Shown here piece after piece: positions 17,975-26,948 of a stretch of DNA of 64,000 bases (its first letter is position 1; every line of letters starts with the position of its first letter). The position numbers were made by a program, and so were the translations under genes. Source of the stretch: Candidatus Bathyarchaeota archaeon. Its GTDB lineage: Archaea; Thermoproteota; Bathyarchaeia; TCS64. The notes below the pieces were generated by a model. It did not search any database. It was not told where the DNA came from and saw only the letters and a list, made by a program, of their open reading frames with translations. The DNA lies in NCBI GenBank assembly GCA_002726865.1, contig PBSW01000084.1, forward strand, positions 5,878 to 69,877, given 5' to 3'.

Positions 17975-18934
17975 CTATTTCCTCTGCTCGGGGACCAGGT
18001 TCGGAGGAGTCCTCCCCTCCAGAAATGCCCTCACATTCATGGCGTCAACCTCCGCCATCTTCCTACGGGTCTCCACTGTAGCTGAGCCGATGTGGGACGT
18101 GAGTACTGTATACCCCAACCCAGCTAACTCGTCTCCGGCGGGCAAAGGCTCCTCTTCGAACACGTCTAAAGCGGCGCCACCGATCTGTCCTTTCTTCAGG
18201 GCCTCGACAAGTGCTGCCTGGTCAATTACAGGCCCCCGGGAGGTGTTGATGATGATCGCATTCTCCTTCATCAGTTTGAGCTCCCTGCTGCTGATGAGAT
18301 GCCTCGTCGACGGAATCAGCGGGACGTGGATTGTGACGATATCAGAGCCTGTAAGCAGCTCATCGAGCTTCACGTATCTCATCCCCAAAGACTCCTCAAG
18401 GTCCTTCCGCCTGTAGATGTCAGAGTATACGATGACAACGTCGAAGCCTTGGGCTCTCTTCGCGACCTCAATGCCGATCCTCCCGAGTCCGATAATGCCT
18501 AGAATCTTCCCTTTGAGGTCTCTACCTAGGGGGAGGCTCCGAGTCCTTCCAGCCCAGCCCTCCCTCACGTATCTATCGGACTCGATGATGCCACGCATCT
18601 GGGAGAGAATAAGCCCCCACGTGAGGTCAGCCACGGCCCCAGATAAAATCCCTGGAGTGTGGGTGACATAGATACCTCGCTTGGTGCAGGCCTTGACGTC
18701 AACACTATCATAGCCGACCCCGAACCTCGCCACGATCCCAAGCTTGGGGGCCTTGTCTAGGAAGTCGTCATCGACAGTCTCCATACCTGCAATCAATGCA
18801 TCAGCTTCCTTCAGCTCCTTGAAATATGACTCATCCATCGGGGATTCATAGGTCACTTCAGCAAGGTCCATAAGCCCTTCAGCGAGGTCTTTAGGGAAGT
18901 TGATCTTCCCGGTTCCCACCAGCACTTTACTCAA
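17975..18934 (-). CDS. D-2-hydroxyacid dehydrogenase (phosphoglycerate dehydrogenase-like)
   Basis: A 319-residue NAD-dependent dehydrogenase. The dinucleotide site GIIGLGRIGIEVAKRA and the catalytic trio are visible: Arg in NTSRGPVIDQAAL, Glu in DVFEEEP and His in TSHIGSATVETR. It lacks the C-terminal ACT or ASB domains of long SerA proteins, so feedback by serine is not expected. Possible substrates are 3-phosphoglycerate, glyoxylate/hydroxypyruvate or another 2-hydroxyacid; no serB or serC is nearby to decide. The start is TTG 18934. It ends about 75 nt from the SDR remnant. Confidence 0.9.
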   Translation of the reverse strand: MSKVLVGTGKINFPKDLAEGLMDLAEVTYESPMDESYFKELKEADALIAGMETVDDDFLDKAPKLGIVARFGVGYDSVDVKACTKRGIYVTHTPGILSGAVADLTWGLILSQMRGIIESDRYVREGWAGRTRSLPLGRDLKGKILGIIGLGRIGIEVAKRAQGFDVVIVYSDIYRRKDLEESLGMRYVKLDELLTGSDIVTIHVPLIPSTRHLISSRELKLMKENAIIINTSRGPVIDQAALVEALKKGQIGGAALDVFEEEPLPAGDELAGLGYTVLTSHIGSATVETRRKMAEVDAMNVRAFLEGRTPPNLVPEQRK

Positions 18935-19135
18935 ATCCGGTTCACGGTCGGTTTAGACGCCAAAAGAATAAAACCTTAGCGTCCATCAAAGGGTCTCGGC
19001 AGGATAGATTTCAGTGATCTGAAATACTCAAGCCCACTATACGGGTATAGAGAGCATTGGTATTGCCCCCTTTGTTTAAAACGAAAGTGTTAAAAGTCTT
19101 GATCCTGCTGAGATTTTAAAATCGAGTGAGAGAAA

Positions 19136-20587
19136 ATGGGTTTCCGTGACAAGTTCAAAAATGCGGATAACGCTCTTACTTTCAACGACGTGATTCTTCT
19201 CCCTGGATGGACGAACGTAGAGCCTGAAGAGGCGTTAGTGAAGACCCATGTAACGCCCAACATCCCCCTTAATGCCCCCTTTATTGCTAGCCCTATGGAC
19301 ACCGTTACCGAGAGCGAAATGGCCATCGCTCTTGCTAGGAACGGCTGTCTGGGGGCCCTCCACAGGAACTGTACCGCGGAGGAGGAGGTAGACATGGCCA
19401 GGGCGGTGAAGCGTGCCGAGGCCCTCATTATAAGAGATGTCGTCACGGTGAACTCTGAGGACACCGTTGAAGAGATCCTAGGACTGATGAATGAGCACAA
19501 TATCAGCGGATTCCCTGTCGTGGGGAACGGGGATAACCTTACGGGTATCGTCACTTTGCGAGACGTCCGCCTCGCAAACAAGGTGCTCAAGGTTAGCGAG
19601 GTTATGACCGAAAACGTGATTACGGGCACCGAGGAGACGAGCCTCGAAGAGGCGATGAGAATTCTCCACGAGCACAAGATCGAGAAGCTCCCTATTGTAG
19701 ATGAAAAGGGAAGGGTCAGTGGTCTCATGACGATGAAGGATATCACACTCAAAGGAACCTACCCTGAAGCACTCAGAGATGAAGAGGGACGCCTGATCTG
19801 TGCCGCTGCGACTTCACCCTTCGACCTGGATAGGGCTAAGGCCCTCGACGCGTATGTGGATATCATCATTATGGACGTCGCCCACTTCCACAATAAGAAC
19901 TGTTTCGAGGCAACAAAAAAAATCCTCAAGGAGACCAAAGCGGAGGTTATTGTCGGAAACATCGGCACCTACGAGGCCGCGGAGGACTGCCTGACCAAGC
20001 TAGACGGAGTTGCTGGGCTCCGGGTCGGAATTGGGAGCGGTAGCATATGTAGCACTAGCGTCGTGACCCGGGCCGGGGCGCCCACCCTGTATGCGGTTTC
20101 CCAAGCAGCGGACGCAGTGAAGGACTATGGCTCTGATGTCCCGATCATCGCAGACGGGGGCCTCAGGAACCCGGGAGATATAGCAGTTGCCCTCGCAGTG
20201 GGGGCCTCATGTGCCATGATGGGGAACGTCTTTGCGGGCTGCAGCGAAAGCCCGGGGAGGCTCGTGGCACTGGAGGGCAGATATTACAAAGAGTATTATG
20301 GTATGGGGAGCCCCAGAGCCAGGAGGAAACGTTTCGTCCAGGACAGATACTCCCAACCGAGTAAGGCCATTTCCGAGGGCGTGGAGGGCTGGGTTCCTTA
20401 CCGGGGGCCGGTCACCGATATTCTCAGCGAATTCGTGGGTGGCCTTAAAGCCGCGATGGGATACATCGGGGCGAGGACTGTTCCCGAGATCTGGGACAAG
20501 GCGAAGCTCGCACGGATCACATCACGGGGGGCTAAGGAGATAGCGCCCCATGATGTCATGAGACCAGGCCCCAATAGGGAACTCTGA
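19136..20587 (+). CDS. guaB: IMP dehydrogenase
   Basis: Oxidises IMP to XMP with NAD, the committing step to GMP. The 483-residue protein has the complete layout: N-terminal barrel part (TFNDVILLPGW, ASPMDTVTES), two CBS domains at about residues 95-210 (ALIIRDVVTVNSEDTVEEIL, VMTENVITGTEETSLEEAM), then the active-site loop GSGSICSTSVV with the catalytic Cys305, and the flap containing YYGMGSPRARR. The CBS pair normally senses purine nucleotides. It starts at ATG 19136 after an A/T-rich promoter-like stretch. The split purH genes follow about 700 nt downstream on the same strand. Confidence 0.95.
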   Translation: MGFRDKFKNADNALTFNDVILLPGWTNVEPEEALVKTHVTPNIPLNAPFIASPMDTVTESEMAIALARNGCLGALHRNCTAEEEVDMARAVKRAEALIIRDVVTVNSEDTVEEILGLMNEHNISGFPVVGNGDNLTGIVTLRDVRLANKVLKVSEVMTENVITGTEETSLEEAMRILHEHKIEKLPIVDEKGRVSGLMTMKDITLKGTYPEALRDEEGRLICAAATSPFDLDRAKALDAYVDIIIMDVAHFHNKNCFEATKKILKETKAEVIVGNIGTYEAAEDCLTKLDGVAGLRVGIGSGSICSTSVVTRAGAPTLYAVSQAADAVKDYGSDVPIIADGGLRNPGDIAVALAVGASCAMMGNVFAGCSESPGRLVALEGRYYKEYYGMGSPRARRKRFVQDRYSQPSKAISEGVEGWVPYRGPVTDILSEFVGGLKAAMGYIGARTVPEIWDKAKLARITSRGAKEIAPHDVMRPGPNREL

Positions 20588-21281
20588 CTCACATTTTCAA
20601 CATCCAACCATATTCCGATACATGGAAGGTTTCACAAAAAGGAGGGAAAAAATGTCCCTGAGATTTAAGGAATAGATCTTGGCTGAGAAAAGCCGAAAAC
20701 AAGCCCGCTGGCAAGACCATCACAAGGCTCCTATGTCACGTTAACCCTGACTTATCATCTTAGAGGATTCAGAGTTGATAACGGGGGTTTGGTCCGCATA
20801 GTGAAAAGGAGCGTCGACTATTCAGAGGATTACCATTTCGACAACCCACCAGATTCAGGTTACACCATGGTCTCTATCAACACGAACATGCGTCTTAGTT
20901 ATAACTGAAACCACAGGGGTCACATCTGCCCCTAGAGAGGAGCTTAATAGGTGAACAAAATCTGGGACGCTCTATATCCAGAGAATACTGTTACCATGAT
21001 GAGGGAAGACAGAAGCGGAAGCGATCTTGGGTTTAGGTTCCAGATATTTAGGGAGGTGGAACGTACCATCAAGGACGTTAATGCGCAACGATCGCGAAAG
21101 ACTCTTTTCCGGGGTACAGGCATCAAACCACCAGAGCGGATCCCTACTCACCTTATTTACCATTATGCACCTGCATGGCTTCCATCCTTCAGTAGGTTTC
21201 AAGCTTAACTTAGAATGACAGTTATGGAAAGGCTCATTTAGGGGATGCGCAGGCTGAGGAACTGTCCAGGAGTTGGATTGT
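20588..21281. other. intergenic stretch with only weak open frames
   Basis: Nearly 700 nt separate guaB from purH. A GTG-initiated frame at 20951-21208 (85 codons, preceded by GAGGAG) and a 34-codon frame near 20803-20904 are open, but neither resembles a family I recognise, and three other frames overlap the same DNA. They may be remnants or chance; I do not call a gene. Confidence 0.4.
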
Positions 21282-21875
21282 GTGATACAAAGAGCGTTTA
21301 TCAGTGTTTATGACAAGAGCGGCCTAAAGGAGCTAGTAACGGCCCTAAGAGGCTTCGGGGTCGAGATTGTGAGCTCCGGGGGCACAGCGCGAAGGATAAG
21401 GAATATTGGATATGAGGAGCTCGTAGAGGTCTCCGTCTACACAGGCCACCCCGAAAGTCCCGGGGGGCTCGTGAAGACACTGCACCCCAAGGTCCACGGG
21501 GGTCTCCTCCTCGACAAGGATGATGAGACCCACATTGTATGGATGAATGAGAACGGGGTGAAGCCCATCGACCTAGTGGTGAGTAACTTCTACCCCTTCA
21601 AGGAGGCCGCGGCAAGAGGCGCCGACCTGGTTTCGGCTGTTGAGAACATCGACATCGGAGGACCCACTTTGGTCCGCTCCGCTGCAAAGGCGGCCTTGCT
21701 TTATGACTCCGTTATTGTGGTTACCGAGCCTGCCCAGTACCCTGAGACCATAAAGGCTCTCGAAAAAAACGAGGGGGAATTCACAACCGATATGCGGAAA
21801 TATTATGCTCTCAAGGCATTTAAACAGACAAAGAAATACGACTTAGCTATCGTAAACTACCTGGAGAAGAACTAA
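21282..21875 (+). CDS. purH: IMP cyclohydrolase domain protein (N-terminal half of PurH)
   Basis: This is the MGS-like domain of PurH, which closes FAICAR to IMP. Visible marks are AFISVYDKSGL, SSGGTARRIRNIGY, GGLVKTLHPKVHGGLL, DLVVSNFYPF and IDIGGPTLVRSAAK, ending with KKYDLAIVNYLEKN. At 197 residues it stops exactly where the linker to the transformylase domain begins in the usual bifunctional enzyme. I choose GTG 21282 because AGGAG lies 9 nt before it; TTG 21273 abuts that site. The transformylase half follows one nucleotide downstream in a different frame, so the two halves are made as separate chains. Confidence 0.9.
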   Translation: MIQRAFISVYDKSGLKELVTALRGFGVEIVSSGGTARRIRNIGYEELVEVSVYTGHPESPGGLVKTLHPKVHGGLLLDKDDETHIVWMNENGVKPIDLVVSNFYPFKEAAARGADLVSAVENIDIGGPTLVRSAAKAALLYDSVIVVTEPAQYPETIKALEKNEGEFTTDMRKYYALKAFKQTKKYDLAIVNYLEKN

Positions 21876-21876
21876 G

Positions 21877-22956
21877 GTGTCAAAGCCAAAATCGCTGAGG
21901 AAGAGTTACAGGACGAGGATTGAGGAAGGCTTTCCCGAGACCATGAAACTTGTGATAGGTGATGAGGAGATCGAGTATACCAAGTCCAAAAGTCTCAGGT
22001 ACGGTGAGAACCCCCACCAGCCAGCCGCCTTCTACAGTCCCAGTAGGGGCCCCCTCACCACGGGAGCCATGAAGGTACTAAAGACGGGGAAGGGGGGGCT
22101 CAGCCAGACCAACCTTGAGGACGTCAACAACAGCATGAACATCGTTCGCTACTTCGACGAGCCTGCCTGCGCGGTAATGAAACACCTTAATCCCTCAGGC
22201 GTAGCTACCTTAAGGGGACCCGGGGACACCCTAAGGGAGGTCTATGCTAGAGCACGGGACTGCGATAGTCTAGCAGCTTTTGGGAGTGTCGTAGGATTTA
22301 ACACCAACGTCGACAAGGGGACAGCTGAGGAGATTCTAGCGAGCTACGTTGAGGGAGTCGTGGCTCCCGCATATGATAATAAAGCGCTCGAGCTGTTTGG
22401 GGAGAAGAAAGACCTCAGAGTGATCCAGGTCGATAACCTTAGGGAGATGAGCAGGTTTGCAGGGGAGCCCCTAAGACCCGTTATGGTCTCAATGCAGATG
22501 GACGGCTCCATCGTCCTCTCCGCCCCTATGCTCACAAAAATTAGGGGTCCCAAGGACCTCCGGGTTGTCACTGAGAGAAGGCCTACGGACGAACAATTCG
22601 CCGACCTTATCTTCTCATGGTACGTCTGCATGAACGTCCGTAGCAATGGAGTTGTTATCTCAAAGGGCAGGGCGACCCTCGGGGTTAGCACCGGCCAGCA
22701 GGACAGGATCGCCGCGGTGAGGTTAGCCCTAGAGAAAGTGATGGCAAGAGGGCATGGTGAAGAGCTTCCCGGCTCGGTGCTAGCCTCTGACGGCTTCTTT
22801 CCCTTCAGGGATAGCATCGATCTCTTAGCGGATTATGGTGTGGCCGCCTGCGTACAGCCGGGTGGATCGATACGAGACAGGTCGGTCAGGAAGGCCAGCG
22901 ATGAGAACGGAATCGCAATGGTGTTAACCGATGAACGTTGCTTCAGGCATTTCTAG
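21877..22956 (+). CDS. purH: AICAR transformylase domain protein (C-terminal half of PurH)
   Basis: The 359-residue product is the formyltransferase half of PurH, which transfers a formyl group from 10-formyltetrahydrofolate or another donor to AICAR. It has SLRYGENPHQPAAFY, the Lys-His active-site segment MKHLNPSGVAT, DCDSLAAFGSVVGFN, a late SDGFFPFRDSID and QPGGSIRDRSV near the end. It starts at GTG 21877, one base after the stop of the cyclohydrolase gene, with GGAG about 13 nt upstream inside that gene. Both domains look complete, which favours genuine fission over a random frameshift. Confidence 0.9.
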   Translation: MSKPKSLRKSYRTRIEEGFPETMKLVIGDEEIEYTKSKSLRYGENPHQPAAFYSPSRGPLTTGAMKVLKTGKGGLSQTNLEDVNNSMNIVRYFDEPACAVMKHLNPSGVATLRGPGDTLREVYARARDCDSLAAFGSVVGFNTNVDKGTAEEILASYVEGVVAPAYDNKALELFGEKKDLRVIQVDNLREMSRFAGEPLRPVMVSMQMDGSIVLSAPMLTKIRGPKDLRVVTERRPTDEQFADLIFSWYVCMNVRSNGVVISKGRATLGVSTGQQDRIAAVRLALEKVMARGHGEELPGSVLASDGFFPFRDSIDLLADYGVAACVQPGGSIRDRSVRKASDENGIAMVLTDERCFRHF

Positions 22957-23020
22957 GTACCATACCTAAAAAAAGTTTTATCGTTCAGAACCGTTGAATC
23001 TAGAGTTTCCCGTTTCAAGC

Positions 23021-23030
23021 GTATATAATA
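23021..23030 (+). promoter_or_regulatory. TATA box upstream of the small Cys-rich frame
   Basis: GTATATAATA is the strongest TATA-like element in this gap. It lies about 33 nt before ATG 23063, so transcription would start about 10 nt before that codon. Confidence 0.4.
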
Positions 23031-23062
23031 GATGAAACAAACTGGGGGATCTGCAATATCAA

Positions 23063-23236
23063 ATGCAACGCGTGTTAGGACTATCCTGCCACCCAGGCAA
23101 ATTATGCCTCATGCTTTGGTTCAGTGTAGTTGTGAAGAGCTGGTCAGGCAATGAGCTTCCTCTAACTCTCGATGATATCATATGCGACAGCTGTCACGCC
23201 AAGAGGATTGCAAAATTCACTCGAGTGCCCCACTAG
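23063..23236 (+). CDS. possible small cysteine-rich protein (57 aa)
   Basis: The frame encodes 57 residues with four cysteines and histidines in plausible metal-binding spacing: LSCHPGKLC near the start and IICDSCHAKRIAKFTRVPH at the end. A hydrophobic stretch (LMLWFSVVVKSW) lies between. A TATA box and a G-rich GGGGGATC element precede the ATG. I do not recognise a family. It ends just before the converging deiminase-like gene. The conserved-looking tail makes a real gene more likely than chance, but support is limited. Confidence 0.35.
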   Translation: MQRVLGLSCHPGKLCLMLWFSVVVKSWSGNELPLTLDDIICDSCHAKRIAKFTRVPH

Positions 23237-23279
23237 GATCTACAACCTATGGAAAAATGGGGTCGCTAACGCGCGCGTC

Positions 23280-24640
23280 TCAAGCAAGCTCCCGCCATAG
23301 GGGTGAGGTGGAACAATGGGGGCCCCAGCAGGTCGAGATAGCTATCCGGCCATTCCTTCACGGTTATCCCCTGATCCCTAAGGGTCTTGTTCGTGGCGTT
23401 GTTCCTCTCGAATGCGACGACAAGACCGGGCCTGATCGTGACAATGTTAGAGGCTCCTCGCGCCTGCTCCATCAGGGCTAACATCAGATGCTCAACATCA
23501 TTTTCACGCTCAGGGAGCCCCCCCGACATAGATTATGCCGTCAGGCTCGAGCTTTTCCTCCTCGATAAGGTAGTCGACCAAGCTAGCCTTTCGTCTCACC
23601 AGCTCAGGACCACTCTTCCCCTTGGTGTAGACTGCGCAGCTCCCAGCATCCTTGAAGTCGTGGGGATGGACCACGGGCTCCATGGATCTGTCATCCGCCT
23701 CGCTCCCCATCCTTACTGCCTCCAGGGTCTTGAGGAACAGCCCCCTTGGAGGCATATCCGGGACGAGATCGCTCTCGAAGAAATATGGCATAACCAGTGC
23801 TCTTCCCCTTGCCAGATAGTTGATGACTACATCGAGATGCATATAATTAGAGGCAGGATAGTCGGGCATCTTCACTGCCAAGATGTTCCGGATCTCCCCA
23901 TTGCAATCCGCCTCGAAGAGTTTCCTCGCGGTCATCGTGAAACCGGTGAATGTGGATCTTTGGCCTAGACCTATCGCAATTGTCTCCTCGTCAATGATGT
24001 GTGTATCACCTCCCTCAATGCAAAGGGGTTCAGTGAATCCCGGATCCGCCTCGTTGGCGTCCCAGATCACATTCATCTTGTCCCTGAGCACAGGGTCATA
24101 CTCGTAACATAATTTTACTACCCTAGGCTCAAAGCGGCGGCTGTAACGCCTCATGTTGCAAATTACTGTGCCCACTGGAGTGGTAAAGCTGGTATCCCGA
24201 GGATAGGGCCAGCCAACCCTCTGGAAGTCGGGGAGCACAACCCTATCGGCCTCCTCGTCGTAGTAGGCCTTGGAGGGATACCCCCAAAGGAGATGCTCGG
24301 CCGTGAGGTCCACGGGCTCCGGGGCGATGGACATCCCCTTCCAGACTGCCTTCACCATCTCCCGTCTCTCCCCCTCTGTGGCTCCATCAACGGCTTTCTC
24401 CAGAATCGATGCTACCTCAAAGACCTGGACCCCCTCCTCCTTAAGGAATCGGGGAAGCATCAACCATTGCTCCCGGCCCCCTTCGATATCGGCATGGGGG
24501 CACCGAACCAAGTAATTGGGGTTTGACTCGATTCCAACAAAGGGGAGCTTCCCCTCCCAGAACTGCTCTAAGGACTCCTGTACCAAGACGGCCCGGAGGG
24601 GGCCAGCCTCAGATCTGACTCTCCACATATAGGAATCCAT
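23280..24640 (-). CDS. arginine deiminase/amidinotransferase-family gene with two frameshifts
   Basis: The intact first part (ATG 24640 to TGA near 23510, 376 codons) has deiminase-superfamily marks: YPRDTSF, CIEGGDTHII, GLGQRSTFTG and MHLDVVINY. The reading frame then breaks in a run of seven G (23518-23524 on this strand). Dropping one G continues the protein into ENDVEHLMLALMEQARG, PGLVVAFERNNATNKTL and GITVKEWPDSYLDLL. A second shift in the following G4C5 run restores PHCSTSPLWREL, the expected catalytic cysteine motif, ending at TGA 23280. The family converts arginine or a similar guanidino compound to citrulline-type products. Either the gene is newly broken or the two homopolymers were misread. 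Exact substrate is uncertain. Confidence 0.75.
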
Positions 24641-24875
24641 TGGCCCTAAGGCCTTATGAAAATTGGTAGTTTAATAAGAAAAGAGACAATTGAAAACAAG
24701 CAAAGTTTTTGAAGGGTCCTGAATTATAACTTTTTTGCTTGAAACAATGGGATATTGTTAGTCCGTTTATGTATAGAAAAATAAAATCAAGTGGGTGTCC
24801 TTAAGCTTAAAGGTTAGAAAGACATAGCCGCTGATCCAATAAAAGATAAAACACCTGAAGGGAATAACTGAACGG

Positions 24876-26948
24876 ATGAAGGGTTATCAAAAGCTCGCGG
24901 TGTTCCTAGCAGTGCTCCTCTTTTCCGTGGGGCTAATATCTGTCGCCATAGACATTCTGGGCGATATCACAAAAATCGAGTTCAACACCGGGACCAAGCG
25001 CGTACCTGGGGCCGATGTGGGCACCCAGAGGGGAAAAGGGGAACTGCGGCAAACTAAGGTACTACAGGTTGAGGGGGGTAATGGTAGAGGGAAGAGGATA
25101 CTCTTCGAGATCGTTTATTCACCTGGGACTCGTTATCTGAGAACCTCCGTCGGGGCGGGATATGCGAATGGGACATGGGAGCCTGTAGAGGCAGGGGGAT
25201 GGGTACCATATGGTGGGGAGGAGATGGAGCCCGAGCCCCGGGGAGCGGCGTTCGCGCAGAGGTTCTTCTTCACGGTTAGACCAATCTCCGCGATAATTGG
25301 GACCATCCCAGGGACCCTGTACACCATCCGCATCGGGGGACTTGAAGATATAGAGTACAACCATCACCTCGAGCTCTTCAACAGCATTGAGGCTCTCAAC
25401 AGGACCTATGGGATCGATCGTGAGGTATACCGGTTCACGGAGCGAACCTTCAGATCTGCCAAGGATACCCCGTTCACAGATTATCTCGAGATCCCAGAGG
25501 AGAAGAGTGATAGTCTCAGGGAACTGGCACAAGGCATTGTTGTAGGTGTCTCCTCGCCTTACGAGAAGCTGAAGGCCCTCGAGGATTATCTCAAGTCAAA
25601 ATATGAGTACAGCCAAGCCTATAAGAGGGCCCCAAATGGTACCGATCCAGTCGAGTGGTTCTTATTCGAGGAGAAGAAGGGGCTCTCCACCCAGTTTAAC
25701 TCTGCTTTCGTCCTCCTAGCACGGAGCCTAGGCATGGCTGTGAGACCTGTCGCGGGATACCTTATCAAACCAGATGCAGACTTCCAGTTTGTGCTCCAAA
25801 GAGATGCCCACTTCTGGGCAGAGGTCCACTTTGAGGAGCTGGGCTGGATCACCTTTGATGCGACCCCTCAGAGGGAGGAGGAGAGGGATCCCAAGGTGAA
25901 AACTTATGAGACGGTGACCAACATCACATACAACGATCCTGTCGCCCTCAAAGGTGGGACATTCCAGGTCCACGGAACAGTTACCCTGAAAAACGGGACA
26001 GGGGTTCATGGTCTCACTGTGGAAGTCTTCCTCACCCTTAAAAAGAATGAGACTGACGCATCCTCGGGTTCAGGGATAGTCCGGAACGGGGTCTTCAACA
26101 TCACGAGCGGTGCCGCTTCAGAGCTGGCAGTGGGAGACTACAACCTGATAGCCCATACCCTACCGGGAGGGGCCTATCGCGAGTCGTGGAGCGACCCCCC
26201 CATCAGGATCATGGCGGATACTAACCTTACTATTCAGGCCCCGCCAATGGCCTATGTTGGCAACCGGGTTTTGATCTACGGGATCTTGTTGGATAAATCC
26301 AATGGGCAGCCCATCCCGAACGCGACCCTCGCGATCACAGTGGATAGCGAGACCCGGAATCTCCGCACAGATAAGAACGGAAATATTCACATCAGCCACA
26401 CCTTCGATAACATAGGGAACGAAACGGTAGAGCTAGTACTGGAAGACTCAGACTATTATATAGGCTCCAAGAGCAGCTTTGGGGTCGCTATTAGGATCCT
26501 CCCTTCGCTAAAGCCCAGCGTGTTCATGTTCATCACGACCTTTCCCTATAACCTGATTATCTTCATAGGATTCGCTGTTGTGATGTGGAGTGTTTTGACC
26601 CTTACACGCAAGAAGGAGGCCATTGCACAAACTGCCGTTGTCGAAGAGGTCGAAGAAGAGATTCCCCGAGAATACGGAGATTATAAGGAGGGGATAGTGA
26701 AACTCTTCAACTGGTTCTACACTAGATCTAGGAGAAGGCTTGTGGGGATCGATGACAGCTTGACACCGAGAGAGTTCCAGGACGCTGTCTTGCCTGGGAT
26801 CCCAGAGAATGGGAGACCTGCCCTCGAGTACCTCATAACTGCTTTCGAGATTGCAGACTACAGCGCATCGAACCCAAGCCAGGAGATGTATGAGAAAAGC
26901 CTTGCTGCTGTCGAGCTGCTTGGAGGGATGATTGAATATGGAAAATAG
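24876..26948 (+). CDS. transglutaminase-like membrane protein with Ser in place of the catalytic Cys
   Basis: A 690-residue protein with an N-terminal span (residues 8-26), a large extracytoplasmic part rich in NxT/S sites, a transglutaminase-like core at about 230-335, Ig-like strands (about 360-530) and a C-terminal span near 545-565 followed by a cytoplasmic tail. In the core, the expected G-x-C motif reads KKGLSTQFNSAF, so Ser271 stands where the catalytic Cys belongs, while His312 (DAHFWAEVHF) and Asp328 (ITFDATP) are kept. It opens a five-gene operon with MoxR and DUF58 genes. In such operons the transglutaminase-like protein usually acts at the envelope. Here it may bind or cut by another chemistry, or not catalyse at all. 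Confidence 0.85.
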   Translation: MKGYQKLAVFLAVLLFSVGLISVAIDILGDITKIEFNTGTKRVPGADVGTQRGKGELRQTKVLQVEGGNGRGKRILFEIVYSPGTRYLRTSVGAGYANGTWEPVEAGGWVPYGGEEMEPEPRGAAFAQRFFFTVRPISAIIGTIPGTLYTIRIGGLEDIEYNHHLELFNSIEALNRTYGIDREVYRFTERTFRSAKDTPFTDYLEIPEEKSDSLRELAQGIVVGVSSPYEKLKALEDYLKSKYEYSQAYKRAPNGTDPVEWFLFEEKKGLSTQFNSAFVLLARSLGMAVRPVAGYLIKPDADFQFVLQRDAHFWAEVHFEELGWITFDATPQREEERDPKVKTYETVTNITYNDPVALKGGTFQVHGTVTLKNGTGVHGLTVEVFLTLKKNETDASSGSGIVRNGVFNITSGAASELAVGDYNLIAHTLPGGAYRESWSDPPIRIMADTNLTIQAPPMAYVGNRVLIYGILLDKSNGQPIPNATLAITVDSETRNLRTDKNGNIHISHTFDNIGNETVELVLEDSDYYIGSKSSFGVAIRILPSLKPSVFMFITTFPYNLIIFIGFAVVMWSVLTLTRKKEAIAQTAVVEEVEEEIPREYGDYKEGIVKLFNWFYTRSRRRLVGIDDSLTPREFQDAVLPGIPENGRPALEYLITAFEIADYSASNPSQEMYEKSLAAVELLGGMIEYGK

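Noticed and set aside
20951..21208. An 85-codon frame with GAGGAG before GTG
   Set aside because: No recognisable family, overlapping frames on both strands are equally open, and composition is not convincingly coding.
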